A stretch of DNA of 64,000 nt from Liquidambar formosana (Eukaryota; Streptophyta; Magnoliopsida; Saxifragales; Altingiaceae). The position numbers and the translations under genes were made by a program. The number at the start of each line of letters is the position of its first letter. Positions within the stretch are counted from its first letter, which is position 1. The notes below the pieces were generated by a model. It was not told where the DNA came from. It did no database searches and worked only from the letters and a program-made list of their open reading frames with translations. The DNA lies in NCBI GenBank assembly GCA_039720395.1, contig CM077828.1:24160717-24224716 (forward strand), given 5' to 3'. Below are positions 46,933 through 59,345 of this stretch, piece by piece.

Positions 46933-49216
46933 TGTGTAGACCAAGACCCATCCAACTGTCCTCAAGGACTAGAAAATGTTTAAGGGGTTCACTTTTGATT
47001 TTTTTTATTCTTTTGGTTACATTAGAAGGGAATTAACGCTACTGTTAGACCTAAAACTACTTTTAAACACCAGTCCACGAGATATCACCGCTAACTCCGT
47101 TGTCTTGCTTAACTCGAGCCCATCTATCATCGCCCAAATTATAAATCATTCCCATTAGTAGTGGTGTGGCAATTTCTACCCAACCAATGTATTGACTCAG
47201 TCGATGACCTTGTAAGTTAATGACATTTCTCTTCTTCTTGTAATATTGAGTTAAATAAAGAAAAAGGGGATGGGAAATGTTGATACTTGGTGGATAACTC
47301 ATTTCTGGGTTTTCCTTATAAACATGGTGGTATAGGTCCCACCCTCTGACACGGGTGTGGGACACACATGAAAACTTGGTAGTACGACTCAAATGATAAA
47401 ACTCTAATATCTGTATAGAGTGTGGGACCCATCTCATCTTGTCTGCACGTTATCATGCAATACTAGTCAAATAGCGGAACTCTGATTTTGATATATGTCC
47501 TCATTCCCCACTAGAAGAAGAAGAAAAGAAAGTTACCAAGTCCATTGCATCTTTTTTCTTGCTTTTTGTAAGAAAAGTGAAGCTTCACATCCACTCTTTC
47601 TTTCTCCAAGATGCTTTTGATCCAAACAACATTCTTTTTTCTTCACCTTTTCGAGGCACTTCACTCTAATGTTACAAAAAGGGAAGTGGGTGATATAACT
47701 GATTTTTGCCATCCTCAGTGGAACCTATTTTTGTAGCCATTCACGTGTCCCACCTAACTCATATACTTGGGAGATAGAAAACTATCGCTGAACCATTGGG
47801 TTAAGTTTTTCTAGCCTAGCAAGTTTAAATATCAGATCAGGGGGTCAAGATCCTCTCAGGGTTTTTAGTTTTGCAGCAGGGTGCTCCATCAGAGAGGTCA
47901 GCTTTAAATTGGATGCCTAGGATCATTAATTGGTGCGTCATGGGGTCCAAAAGTGAGGCAGGGCTTATGGGTAATAAAATGCTTCTTGACTCACTATTTG
48001 GTGTCTTCAATTTTGAATTACCCATAAGCACTAAAACAAAGCATAGTGTAAAGTGGGAGGTTGACTAAGGAGTCCCAATGATTCAAGTGCTGCTTTTATC
48101 AAAGTCAAAACTTTAGTTAAGTGGCCATGTTTAGATTGCTGAAGTGCACCTAAGCCAAATTGACAATAAAATTAATCATGGGAGCAATGAAAAATGTTAG
48201 GTTCAATCACTGACCGCACTTAGAAAAGTCTGATCAAATGGGATAATAGACAAGATTAACTATCAAAAACCCTCTTGACAAGCACAAATGGGGTTGGTTT
48301 GAATGAGCTCAGTTGACTGAAAAGGGGCATAATCTTACATGTTGAGTTTAAGTTATGGAACATATGACCTATGGAATAAGTGTAAATCAGAGCAGAGCAC
48401 CATCGTCGTAAAAATGACTTTTGGTGCATTGTTTAGGTCCATAACTGCTGTTTGGGGGTCAGAAAAGGATTCATCCTTCATGGAGTTGATAATCCCTATG
48501 TCCTATTGTGTATCTCTCTCCATAAAATGGGTTGGTGTGTTTGATAGATTTCTTATGTGAAGGTTTGGGGCATATTAGTCCCCTGCCCAAAATGGACTAT
48601 GCCGATTGCTGAGCCTTTCCATTCCAGTGTGAATGGTTTAAACCCCTCCAAACAAACACTGCCTTGGAATAATCAACCACGAAAGGTTGTCCACAAGGTT
48701 TTGCAGCTGGATATTTGAGAGGGTGACAATCATGCAAAGTATCTCTTTCATTTCACATAAGGAGGCTAGAAATCAGTAAATTCACAGGCATATATGTCCA
48801 TTTACAAAGAGAAAACAGCAAAAAGGAAGGACAGCGAAAGCAGGAGAAAAATGCAGAAAGGATTTGTGGCACTATGTGCATTTGGGTCCCATAACAACTC
48901 ACCCTTATACATAAAATGTGGCCTGCATTTGCTGGTGACAACAAAATATCTGAATGTTTTGTGTTGCTGATGCACAGGGGACACATATCAGTCCGAATTT
49001 GATGCATCACCAGTGCACTATCGACAAATTTAGTTAAACTTATCTATGGAAAAAGTCAGTCCAAGTGCTTTCACAATGGGAACTTATCTGTCAATAAAGG
49101 TTCTTTTTCTCAGAGAAGAATTCTTATTCCTATTCTGAATTGTTGTATCCATATCAGTATTTAGGAGAAAAACTTACATGTTACTGTGATACCAATGATG
49201 TGGTGTCACAAGTCAA
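46933..49216. other. intergenic, no gene seen
   Basis: Short ORFs only (up to 124 codons at 47063-47437, minus) with no domain resemblance. No RNA gene or repeat recognised. Confidence 0.45.
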
Positions 49217-49219
49217 TAA

Positions 49220-49431
49220 GGCCATATTTGTTTAGTTGGAATGGAATGGATAGGAATGGGATTTGATTCCATGCTTAAAATAGTTTGGAATGAAAAAAAA
49301 TTTGAAATGGTTGTCTAAACACACTATTTGATTCTATTTCCATTCAAATGATCTCATCCAAACACCTATTTGGAATAAATTGGCATGAGATTCCGTTTCA
49401 TCCATTCCATTCCAGTTAAACAAACATGGCC
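49220..49431. mobile_element. Tourist-like (PIF/Harbinger) MITE, 212 bp
   Basis: The left arm GGCCATATTTGTTTAGTTGG and the reverse complement of the right arm, GGCCATGTTTGTTTAACTGG, both continue into AATGGAATGGAT. It is flanked by TAA at 49217-49219 and TAA at 49432-49434, the 3-bp TWA duplication expected of PIF/Harbinger. Nearly the full length folds back. Non-coding. Confidence 0.88.
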
Positions 49432-49434
49432 TAA

Positions 49435-51140
49435 GAGTAAAGGAAAGTGTGATTTGAGAGTACTTTTTGGTCTCAAAATCCCACTTTATGTTATTCCCAT
49501 TAACCCATGACATCAACTGATCGTGTCACAGTTAATGAATGGCTCACTCCAGTATTTAGACCATAATGCTCCACAAGTTTTCACTCAAATTTTTTTGTTC
49601 ATTTTCTCCACAAGAAAACAAAGCATAAGGTTAAAAGCAGAAGGGTTTTAATTAATTCTGGATCAATTTCTTATTTAAAGCAAGACAGGGATACAAGAAC
49701 TTTATCTTAAGCCTTCCAACTTTAAAGTTGTATGGTTCCTTTGGGCTTGAAAAGGAAAGCTGCTTGGCCTTTTGTGAAATCAATTCAAGCCTATGCACAA
49801 GGGACAGCCAATGGGAAAGAACATTTTCTGTTGGATTTGCCACTATGTCCACTATATACCCACTTGGACCCCTACCATATTTATTTCGTGGGTAGCTGTA
49901 GAGTATTGACTTGTACTGCCTTGGTATTATCCAAAACCATATAATTGCATTTTGGGACTTTCCACAAGAACAATCTTCAATCCTTCCACCTTCAATTGTA
50001 AATATCTATAGACTATAGTTTCATTTCTAAGTCTCTATGATAACATATCGTCTCTTTTTCTTACCCAAAAAAACAAAAAAAAGGGTCCCTATGATTTTTT
50101 TTTTTTTTTTTTAAATTACATAAAAGGGGATTCAACCGCTACACCCTATACCCTATACTCACACCCCAACCCCACCAATGTACCAGCAGGCCACAAGGGC
50201 CTCTGGCTCTTCATGATTCCGCACCCTTCTTGTTTAGGTTAATGGTAACTCGTGACTTCGCATGCGCCTGTGTGTGCACACTATGGAAAAACCTCATGTG
50301 GAATTATGGAGCCAATGAGGTAAATTCAATTATGCCAAAAGCTGATTAAAAATAAATAAATCAACTTTTAACTTTTATCTAATCTTGTACTCTTGTTTTC
50401 TTTTATTAATAAATTATGGGTGAATAACACATGAATTAAAACTCCTAAGGTGCCAACTTAGTTGGGATGTTGGGTTGTTTTCTAATGCTTGAAGCTCTTT
50501 TATTTGATTGAAAAAAACCTATGGTAAAAGACAGATGAGGAGGAGGGTGGGGTTTATATGATTTCTTTCCTCCTAATTGGAAAATCAGGGAGATAACCCA
50601 TTTCTAGTACTCAATTATAGAATGAGATTATGATTACAAATTCTCTGAAGATATAAGTATCCATTGTTGTTTCAAAGCACCAAGGAAAATGGAAAAAAGA
50701 AAAAGAGCCATTTTCCAGATTTAGTCTAAAAAGTATATTTTAGTACATCAGGGATATTGCTACATAAGGATCTTTAACTCTTGCTGCAGTTCCATGTCAG
50801 TATCTCTTACACAGAAATATATACAAGAATACAAACTCACCAAACCTAGTAAAATGAAAGGCGCCTGTTCCTATATTACAAGCTCAAGCTTCTCTAAGAT
50901 GCATGAGTCCTCTACCCTACTGATCGGCAAGAGAGAAAATCTCCTTCCCTTCCACTTCTTAGCCGATTAGCATGCCAATTCTGCTTGCCATGAGGCTGCT
51001 GAATCAACATATGAAATACCCAGGATGTCGATAAGTGATTTGAGCCCTCAGTGAGCTGCATCCAACCTTGAGCCTCCAAGAGACTCACTACAAATGACGG
51101 CAAGTTCATTGTAAAATCTTCATACCATTAGCTACCACAT
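49435..51140. other. intergenic and CDF 3' region
   Basis: No gene recognised. T-run near 50097-50112. The right end should hold the 3'UTR of the CDF gene on the minus strand. Confidence 0.45.
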
Positions 51141-53363
51141 TTAGGAGTTCTCATGGAAGTTGAGGGACCTAGACAAAGCTGCAGGGTTAGCCCGCAAAAC
51201 TGCAGAGTTTTCGCTTACATGATTCTTTTCATCGCCCTTAGACTGGAAGGCCTTAAAAAGCCCTTTCCCTTTGATGGAGTCATTCTTGATTCCAAGCGTA
51301 GCCCAGATAGAACTTTTTGCAGCTTCATCCGGGTCATCGATTCTCAATGTTTTCGGAACCCAAATGCATCTATCTGCACTTTTCTGTTTTGGAAGCCCCT
51401 CTTCCTCTTGATTGTCTGCTTTAAGCATGTTCTCATCCCTTGGATGCTTCCCCAAAGTTGGAGAATTCGAACTGGAGCTTTGAGACTTTTGGTTAGGTGA
51501 AGATTGGGGAGACAACCAAGGAACATTCCAAGTGTTTGGAATGGGACAATTCCAATAACTTGGAGGGTAAAATGGCATGGGAAATCCAGGATGGCAGAAA
51601 GCTGGTGGGGGTATTGCAGAATTCCAGGGATAAGGCCAAGGAACACCGGGTAGACATGGAATTTGAGAAGGAAAGCCATGAAAATTTGACATCATTGGCT
51701 CTTGTGCACAAGTTCTATTTCCTTCCTCCATTGAATTCAAAGCTGTGACAGAAGACCCACTAGAGTGATCATCGCCACTTTCTCCAACTCTACAAGGAAC
51801 TGGAATTCTTTGTTCTTCAATTTTATGATACCCATTTGGGGTACCATTCCAAAAGGGTTTTTTGTCTGCGAGGTTTAAAACAGAAGCTATGGATTCAGAA
51901 AGGCATGAATCCGAACCAAAATTGAGAACTGTTCCATTGCTTTTCAATGCGTGATGGACACCATTTGGGGCCTCAATCCGTGCCGCTTGAAGAGCTTCTG
52001 AGATTGTGATGTGACGATACTGCGAGGCAGAGTTCTTGTTCTTGCGACGGCCAGCTCCCACTGGCACGTTGCGCATAGTACCACCGGCAGTCCAATATCT
52101 CTGGCAGGCTTTGCAGAAATGACGGGGTTGGTTGATGTTGTAATTGTTGTAGTAACAAAACTTGGTATCCATGCTATTACAGCGCGGGCAGGGAAGTATT
52201 TTGTCTGGCTTCTTCAGGGGTTTCTCTTGTGAGTTTGATTTATCACTCTGCTCTTTTCCAATCTTGGAAGTTTTTGTCATCGCAGTTTCCTCGTCGATGG
52301 AGGGTGTTTTCGGGTTATCATTCGTCTCTAGCAGTGTTTCTGCTTTTTCCGACTCGTCCCCATCATCTAGTTGCTTAGCCTCGGTTGATTTTACTGCTAG
52401 TATATCCTGAAATTTGAACACAGTTTCTAATAAGTTCCAAGAACAAGAGTCATAAACCAGTTTCGTGTCATAAACTGAAGTTCCATTATACTTAGAAGTG
52501 GGTTTTGAACATAATCAGGCACAATTCAATAATTGTTACACTAGAATTGGAAATGAGAAGGAACAGCTAGGAAATTTCAAGTGGGTAGTGATGAAAACTG
52601 CGACACTGTGTGTAGAAATTGGCTTCAAGTATGAGATTTTCCAACCAGAAATTTTCTTAACAAAATCACTAATGGACCCAGAAGCAAATACCCTTACAAT
52701 AATAGCTTAAACAAAAAGGTGAAGCGGCCAAGCAGGGTTTAGTGTGAGGTTGTAAAATGCAGGGTATCAAATAAAAATTTAACCTTTTTCAGGACAAAGT
52801 CCTTTCCAGAAGATCTTGAACAGGCCCAAAAGGTATAAAACCGGAAAACGAGGATACAAACCAAGACAGTTTCCAACAGAAAATCTCTGGGGTAAAGACT
52901 TTTACCACCCTCTGGTTGGCTGCCGAGAAAGACTGAGAAAAAGGAAGAAAATCAAAATTTTCGAACCTTATAAGTTTTATGTTGTTTTGGGTTATGAAAA
53001 ACGGAAACTCATCCCAACTAAAGGCAAAAAATAGTGTTAGCTTAGCCTCAATTAAGTAGAGCTTTAATTTTGTAATGTTTTCCTTTTCTTTCCCTTTTAC
53101 TAGCTACCAAACAGAGTACTTGACTAAAACCAACCGAAAAACCTTAAGTGAATGACTCTTTAATCTCAAAACAAACTTCGAAAATAGAAGAATCCCAAAA
53201 TTATCTATGCCTAAACTCCAAAGTACAACAAGATTGTCAGACTGCCACCATACTGTACCAAGCAAAGAAAAAAGTGAAAAAGTGAGATCGACCCATTAAT
53301 CCTCTTCCTATTCTATAAACTGGGTCGTCCTCACATTTCGCAGATAATAAACAACATAAACGC

Positions 53364-53394
<31 letters not shown>

Positions 53395-53612
53395 ATCAAT
53401 TATACCTTCTCTGTTTCTTCTTCTTCTTCTTCTTCTTCTACTCTGCTCCCTTTCTTCGCTTCGTCCGAGCACGTAGTCGTCGTCGCATAATCAAAATCCA
53501 TAACTTCACAAGAATCATCAGTTCCAGAAGCTGTGATAGAGTCGTCTCCGTCGGCCGGCGACGGGATTGTCTTCCCAAAAAGCTTGATCGCAGGGTCTTT
53601 CGTTTCTATCAT
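51141..53612 (-). CDS. CDF3: cycling Dof factor (CDF2/CDF3-like), 490 aa
   Basis: DNA-binding repressor/activator of the CDF group, which binds AAAG sites, controls CONSTANS and stress genes, and is degraded through FKF1-GIGANTEA. Minus-strand exons 53612-53406 and 52406-51141, with one GT-AG intron, give 490 residues. The N-terminus [19 protein letters not shown] is the CDF signature. The Dof zinc finger spans about residues 140-193 with C142, C145, C167 and C170 (CX2CX21CX2C) and [16 protein letters not shown]. The C-terminal half has [17 protein letters not shown] and, at about 416-443, [20 protein letters not shown] then IWATLGIK, the region reported to bind FKF1 and GI. The end, [13 protein letters not shown], favours CDF3 over CDF2. 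An E/D-rich stretch at 59-68 comes from a GAA/GAG repeat. ATG 53612 is the first ATG after the probable TSS. Confidence 0.95.
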
Positions 53613-53810
53613 TTTCCTTTTCCTTGCAACCAAACAAGGAAAGAAAGCGCCAAGTTGAGAGAAAAAGTACACCACAAAGACGATGGCGTTTGAGAAAGAA
53701 ACTGTGGCTAGTCGACGGTCGACGCTTGTAAGAGTGTGTGTGAGGTTTTTTTCTTTTTTTTTGGTCCGTCTGTGATGGCAACGTCGTCGTCTACGTTTTT
53801 GATCTGTTTA

Positions 53811-53813
<3 letters not shown>

Positions 53814-53840
<27 letters not shown>
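53814..53840. repeat. (GA)n microsatellite upstream of the CDF gene
   Basis: About 13 GA units (CT in the CDF sense), some 200 bp before the CDF start codon, probably in the leader or core promoter. Confidence 0.85.
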
Positions 53841-53841
<1 letters not shown>

Positions 53842-55894
53842 TGTGGATGCCACGTCAAAGAGTGGGCTGATTTTCAGCCACAAGTTTATGTGGCCTTGAG
53901 ATCTTCCCCCCATTTGGATTCTCAATTGCACAGACAATGGGTGCACCCCACACTTCATCCCAGTCAACATTTTTACATTTTTCTAAACTCTTTTCTTGGG
54001 TGTACCCAAGCTCTGGTGCAATTAATGACGTGGCAGAAAAGTATTGGAGGTTTGAGTTTAGAATTGTTTTTTTAAATGTGGAAATTTTGTCCATGAAAGG
54101 CCCTTTAGTCCTACTTGTAACCTATAGTGTTCGGCCACATCGTTCATGAAAAAATAATATTGGCCGGCCTTATTTGAAATGTTCCCTCTACATTGAAGAG
54201 AGTTTTAATTTTTTTATTTATTTAATATCTGTCATATATATCTCCTTTCTTTTTCTTTCCTCTGACAGTAAAAAGCACTAAAGCTTTACCAAACAAAATT
54301 CAACACAATACCTTTTCCCTCAACCTTATTTTAATTATTGGATTTCTTATATCTCTAATTGACTCCCAAATTTTTAGGTTTGAAGGTGGGCCATATGCTT
54401 GGATATCAATTTCATTATCACTTTCTCAACTTATGTCTTGATTGGCCAAAGAAAACTGATAGTTCTAATTAGAAAGGCAATTATTTTTTTTTTTTGGGGG
54501 GGGGGGGGTCTTTTCTTGTGGGTGTATTGAGAAGCTCTCTCCCATTCAAAGAGATATTTCACCAATCTTGAATCATGTATCCCACCATTAGAAGATCCTT
54601 AAAAAGTTTCGCATACAAAAATTTATCAAGAAAATCTATATGCTTTTAAATTCACGTAATGATTAAAGTTTCTTATTTTCTTTCATCAATAATGTTCGAC
54701 CAAAATTCTTAGTCAAGCTTAATTGAGGTGCATAAGCCCATGTAACATATTTTTTTATTGAATTTATGTTAGTATAATGGTCTTAACAAAATAAAAGTGA
54801 TGACATGGCAAGTGTTTCGAATTGGATGTTTGAAAGTAAGTGAAATAAATAGATCTTATTGGAAGAGAAATAAAAAAATAATAATAATAATAAATAAAAG
54901 GCAAATAAAATTATGATAAGAATTGATGAGTTTATCAAGAGAGTCCTGTGAAGGCTTGTTTAGTAGTACAAATGAAAATTAAATAATTATAAAATATTTT
55001 ATTTAATATTAAAGGCTCTACCATCATGGCATCATGAATGAGAAAATAAATGATAATAATAATAATAATAATAAAAGAGCTCTTCTGCAGACAATCCCCA
55101 CTCCAAACACTCCTTTTCGGTCAAGAGGAGACTATCAACACGGTTTACTGACACGTCAGATCCATTTAACCTACAAATGGGTCCCACAAACAACTGTTGA
55201 CAAATGTTTCCCGAAAGTCAAAAGTCTCCATTTCATCCATCCGTACATAACTGACACGTGTAACCATCTAATTGTTTCACACTTTCGTGTCCCAACTTTG
55301 GTAAGAGACTCTCTCGTAGAGTGACATCTGTCCCATTCAGCTGAATTTTGTCTTTTTCACCCTTTTTATTATGTGATTAAAATATTTTTCTAGAGATAGA
55401 GATAAAAAAAGTTCCAACATATCCTTTTCTCTTTCGGTGTAAAAGCCTATAGATTTGGGATTAGATTATTAAAATTAAACCTAAGTTTGGAAATTAAAAT
55501 ATAATTAACATGAATGCGTGGAAAGGAACTTTTTGAGTTTAATTTTGGTTATTTAATGTGTAGGTCGGTCGCGTGGGCAATTTAGTTATCTTTAATCACG
55601 GGTTTAAATTAATCTAAGTTAAATTTTAGTTTAGGCAAATGACCTACATTGACTTGTGCACTTGAGGACAAAAGTTGGTTGAGAGGATGAGGAGCAAGAG
55701 AACAAATACAAGGGGAGAACAAAATTTAGATAAGATCGCTCTAAGGATTAATGTGCTTTAAGGTATATTATTTTGAAGATGCCTCCTACTTGGCATTTTA
55801 AAATCCCTAGACGTTGTATTAGTTTTTTTTTTTTTTTGGGGGGGGGCCTAGATATGAATCTTAGTTAGGGTATTCGTTTCATATATATATATAT
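53841..55894. other. intergenic, CDF upstream region
   Basis: G-run near 54498-54508, (AAT)n microsatellites at 54878-54892 and 55050-55074, and no recognised gene. The 96-codon ORF at 55034-55324 begins in the AAT repeat and has no domain. Confidence 0.45.
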
Positions 55895-56091
55895 AGGATG
55901 ATGATCAGGTAAGCACGTGCTGATATAACTTATATCAAAACTTGCATTGGGAGTTGTACCTTGTGCATTAGTGGGATGTGAGGTGCATTGAATCAATACA
56001 AGGGGTACAACCCCTAATGCATAGTGCTGATGTAACTTATATCAGCACGTGCTGATGGGATCACCTCTGTATATATATATATATATATATA
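55895..56091. repeat. TA-associated palindromic element, copy at 56 kb
   Basis: Bounded by (TA)n at about 55881-55894 and 56070-56091. It reads GGATGATGATCAGGTAAGCA..TGCTGATATAACTTATATCA, then GGGAGTTGTACC..GTGCATTAGTGGG and the inverse half GGTACAACCCCTAATGC. It is closest to unit 3 of the 40.8-kb array (same GTAAGCA start and GATGGGATCA / GATGGGAACA end). Confidence 0.8.
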
Positions 56092-56330
56092 GTCTTGATC
56101 AGGTAAAAATATACTAATATAAGTTATTTTACTACTATCCATTGAGGTTGTATCATGTCACCCAAAATTATGTTAGAACACTTCTTGACTCCATAAACTT
56201 AAGTTATCAGGGAATGAGTCAATGATGTATATCAAGTTAACAAATTCACGGAATACAAATCTCAATGCGGATACTAATATAACTTATATTAATACTTTCC
56301 TACCTAACTGCCATCATGTGTGTATATATA
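56092..56330. repeat. diverged second copy next to the 56-kb element
   Basis: AGTCTTGATCAGGTAAAAATATACTAATATAAGTTA at the left and CAATGCGGATACTAATATAACTTATATTAATACTT..TATATATA at the right are degenerate forms of the same ends. The interior is longer and unrelated by eye. Confidence 0.5.
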
Positions 56331-57472
56331 CAATCCCGATCAAAACAACACGTCAACACGTATTGATATAAGTTAATAAAAGTTGTTTCAATTTTTAGGG
56401 TTACTGATATTAGTAGGTCTCATAATTTTGTCCCTTTATTCTTTCGTAGTAAAATAAAATAAAATATAAGACAAAGTATAGGGCTAACTGGCATTTTCTT
56501 AAATAAAATGGATGGTTTGTGACGGAGGATAAAAGAAAATACCAATGGTTTTATAAAAAGAGTAGCACAAAATAGCAAATAAGAAAATAGCAAGTCAACT
56601 AATGTGACTTGGTCATATCTAATTATGACCATTAGTTGCACTAAAATGGGAGTGATTTCAAGTCATGGTGACATCAAGTTTGTACGAACCATTAGAAGCC
56701 ATGATCTAACCTAATTACGTCATGTATGCCCTCAATAATTCTAAATCTTCAAAAAAAAAAAAAAAAGTGGAAAAAGTTAAGACTAAATAATTTTTATTAA
56801 ATAATAAAAATGAAATTTAGTTCGGTCAAAGGCTTTGTTGAGTCGTCATAGGGGCATTTCATTGAAATTTAGAAATTTTAAAACTATAAAATTTAAAATG
56901 ATAAAATGAAACATAGACTTCTTAGTTTGGCCATAAATTATACATAATTAGGATAAGCATCGAGATAGTACGAATTTTCAAAGGTTAGAGAACCCTTTTT
57001 TTTTTTTTTCTTTTTCAATATCAAACTTGGTTATCTTAGGCTTACTCCTATCCAAGTTATGTCTAGACTAATTGCAAGGAATATGTAATATATAACCTAC
57101 TTGCAAGTTCATACATTTAAAAATGAGGGAACCCTCGCTAGAAATGTTAATTAATCCCAAAAAAAAAAAAAAAAAAAACTGATTATAATTGATTGATTGG
57201 GAAGATAGGAGAGGATAAGATACAAAGGAGAAGATGTTAATGGTGGTGGCTACAGGTTTGTGGTGGTCAGGGTGCTGTGTTCATTGTGGTGGTTATGGTG
57301 GCCGTGGCAGCAGCAGCGGCGACGGGTGTAAGCAAGGATGGTGGTGCCAATGGCAGTGTATGGCAGCTGCACATAGGACCAGGTTTGGCCCATTCCAATA
57401 TACGCTAAAATTAAGCAGCCAATTTGTTGAGTTCGAAATTGGCATGAACACAACATGCTATGACTAGAGTAG
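56331..57472. other. intergenic, no gene seen
   Basis: AT-rich with poly-T/A runs near 56998 and 57159. A GGTGGTGGC-rich patch at 57235-57370 yields only low-complexity ORFs. Confidence 0.4.
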
Positions 57473-57632
57473 AACTTCTATGTAATTGTGATATGGTCAG
57501 GTAGTATCACAAGCCAACCAGGTTCAAGTAGAGTGGGAAAGTCAATGTACTTTTTAGTCTCACTTTCCTACCTTGCTTGAACCTAATTGGCTTGTGATAC
57601 CACCTAGCCATATCAGAATTACATGGAAGTTT
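57473..57632. repeat. 160-bp inverted repeat with 70-bp arms
   Basis: The left arm starts AACTTCTATGTAATTGTGAT and contains GTATCACAAGCCAA..AGGTTCAAG. The reverse complement of the right arm reads AACTTCCATGTAATTCTGAT with the same inner blocks. About 85 percent of positions pair, and the loop is about 18 nt. It could be a foldback MITE or a hairpin RNA source. No TIR class can be assigned. Confidence 0.75.
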
Positions 57633-57634
57633 TT

Positions 57635-58054
57635 GCCGCTGCAACTAGGGCTAAGACCTTTTCATGAAAATTTTACCCCACTCCTTAATTTTATTTGCAC
57701 TCCCATTTATTTAATTTTTCAAGATTTTATGAAAAATATAAGGGGCTTTTTATAAAAATTTGTTATGTTGTCTACTAGAAAACATCATTTTGAACAACTT
57801 TACAGAAGAAAGTTTTTTTAAAATCTATCATTGAAGTGGACTTTTCGACAAAAAATGAAACAACAACTGTAAATGGCCAACAAGTCTATTTAAATAATAG
57901 ATTTTGGAAAACCTTAATACTAGAAGATTGTTCAAAATGGTGTTTTAACACAGCCAATTTTCATAAAAACTTTTTATACTTTACATAAAATTTTGGGAAA
58001 TTAAAATAAGTGGAGGGTGCAACCTAAAATTGAGGGGTGCCAATAGCTGCCCCC
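57635..58054. mobile_element. foldback MITE, diverged copy
   Basis: Shares an ordered internal core with 59346-59744: AAGATTTTA.GAAAAATATAA, CTAGAAAACATCATTTTGAAC, GAAAGTTTTT, AAATCTATC, and the inverse set. Ends are degenerate (GCCGCTGCAACTAGG and CCAATAGCTGC). Non-coding. Confidence 0.65.
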
Positions 58055-58777
58055 AAACTTTACTTAGTTCTGGCTGAGGCCTGCAATGGGCCCAAAATTT
58101 GTGTGCCAGAGTTGAGTCCAGTCCTAAATAATGGTTATTAAGAACTTTAAAAATATTATTATGAGTTAATCCCAACCTTTGAATAACAGAGATCTGCTTA
58201 TATCCAAAGCCCAAATTAAACCTCTAGCCTAGATTTAAGCCTGAACCCAGTAACAGTCTGTTAAGCCATTAACCCATGTCTAACTTTAACTCTTGTTAGG
58301 TTGCGTGGGCCTTGGGCCGACTTTCTAAATTTGCAACACTCCTAGCTTCCCTTATTTTTAAATTTTTTATTTTATTTTATTTAACCTAACACTAATGACC
58401 GATGTCACTAGTGAGGCGACCTGAATCGATGATCCATATCACCGGTCCTTGTGGCTTACTGGTACTCGAGTGGGGTAGATTTGAGATTTGACCCATTCAT
58501 GGTTCAACTTTTAATCCAACTTTTAAAACACTACCCTACTGTGCTTGTGATCATCGGTCATCCACACGACTCCTGATACCAACACTGCCTACCACAATTT
58601 CCTTTACCCCAACTTTCAGTACCAACTGGGTTCTTTCTTCATCGATCACTATCACTGCCACCACCCCCTTCTTATTTTTAGAATTCAATGAAGTTGGCCA
58701 TCCTTCTCCAAAAGGGGTTGCAAAGCTACTATTGCTACATTATTTACAATGTACGGATGCAGTTTACACTTATGGCC
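58055..58777. other. intergenic, no gene seen
   Basis: No domain-bearing ORF. Nothing beyond AT-rich sequence and short CACC-rich tracts. Confidence 0.4.
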
Positions 58778-59245
58778 TAAGAAGCACGGACACGGACACG
58801 CGACACGGTTACGACACGACATGAATACTCCGACACAGGTAATTTCTAAAAAACCCAAGACACGACACGGCAAGGATACAGCAATAAATAAATAAATAAA
58901 TATATATATATATATATAGTTTTATAGTTTTATTTTTCAATTGAAAGATAGAGTTTAAAACAAAAATCACATAACAAAAAGAAATTTTGGGCTTTTGCAA
59001 AATCATCCCTCAATTGTTAAAAACAACTAAAATTAACCCTTTTAAAACAATTTAAATTTATATTTTTTATCCACCGTGTCCCTTCCCGTGTCCCTCACGT
59101 GTCCTTGCCGTGTCCGAAATTAATTTAATTTTTTTATTTTTCCGACATGTACGGGGCGTGTCAGACACGTGTCGGAAGTGTGTCGGAGCCGTGTCCGTGT
59201 CCGACACAGCCACGGCACCATTTTCGGAGTGTCCGTGCTTCCTAG
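58778..59245. mobile_element. Mutator-like MITE, copy 2, with 9-bp target-site duplication
   Basis: The left end TAAGAAGCACGGACACGG and the reverse complement of the right end, CTAGGAAGCACGGACAC, match. It is flanked by CTTATGGCC at 58769-58777 and 59246-59254, an exact 9-bp duplication. The arms are ACACGACACGG and GTGTCGGACACGTGTC-like repeats around an AT-rich centre with (TA)n. Clear homologue of 26308-26884. Non-coding, 468 bp. Confidence 0.9.
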
Positions 59246-59345
59246 CTTATGGCCCTTCTCAACATGATTGTTTTGTGTTTCTTGGGTTTTCGGCTAAGTT
59301 TAAATGGCAATCCAAAATGGAACCAAGCCCAAGCCCATTCAAAAA

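Noticed and set aside
47063..47437. 124-codon minus-strand ORF
   Set aside because: No recognisable domain, signal peptide or splice partner, and composition like the flanking intergenic DNA.
51153..52410. Plus-strand ORFs of 70-115 codons
   Set aside because: Antisense shadows of the CDF exon 2.
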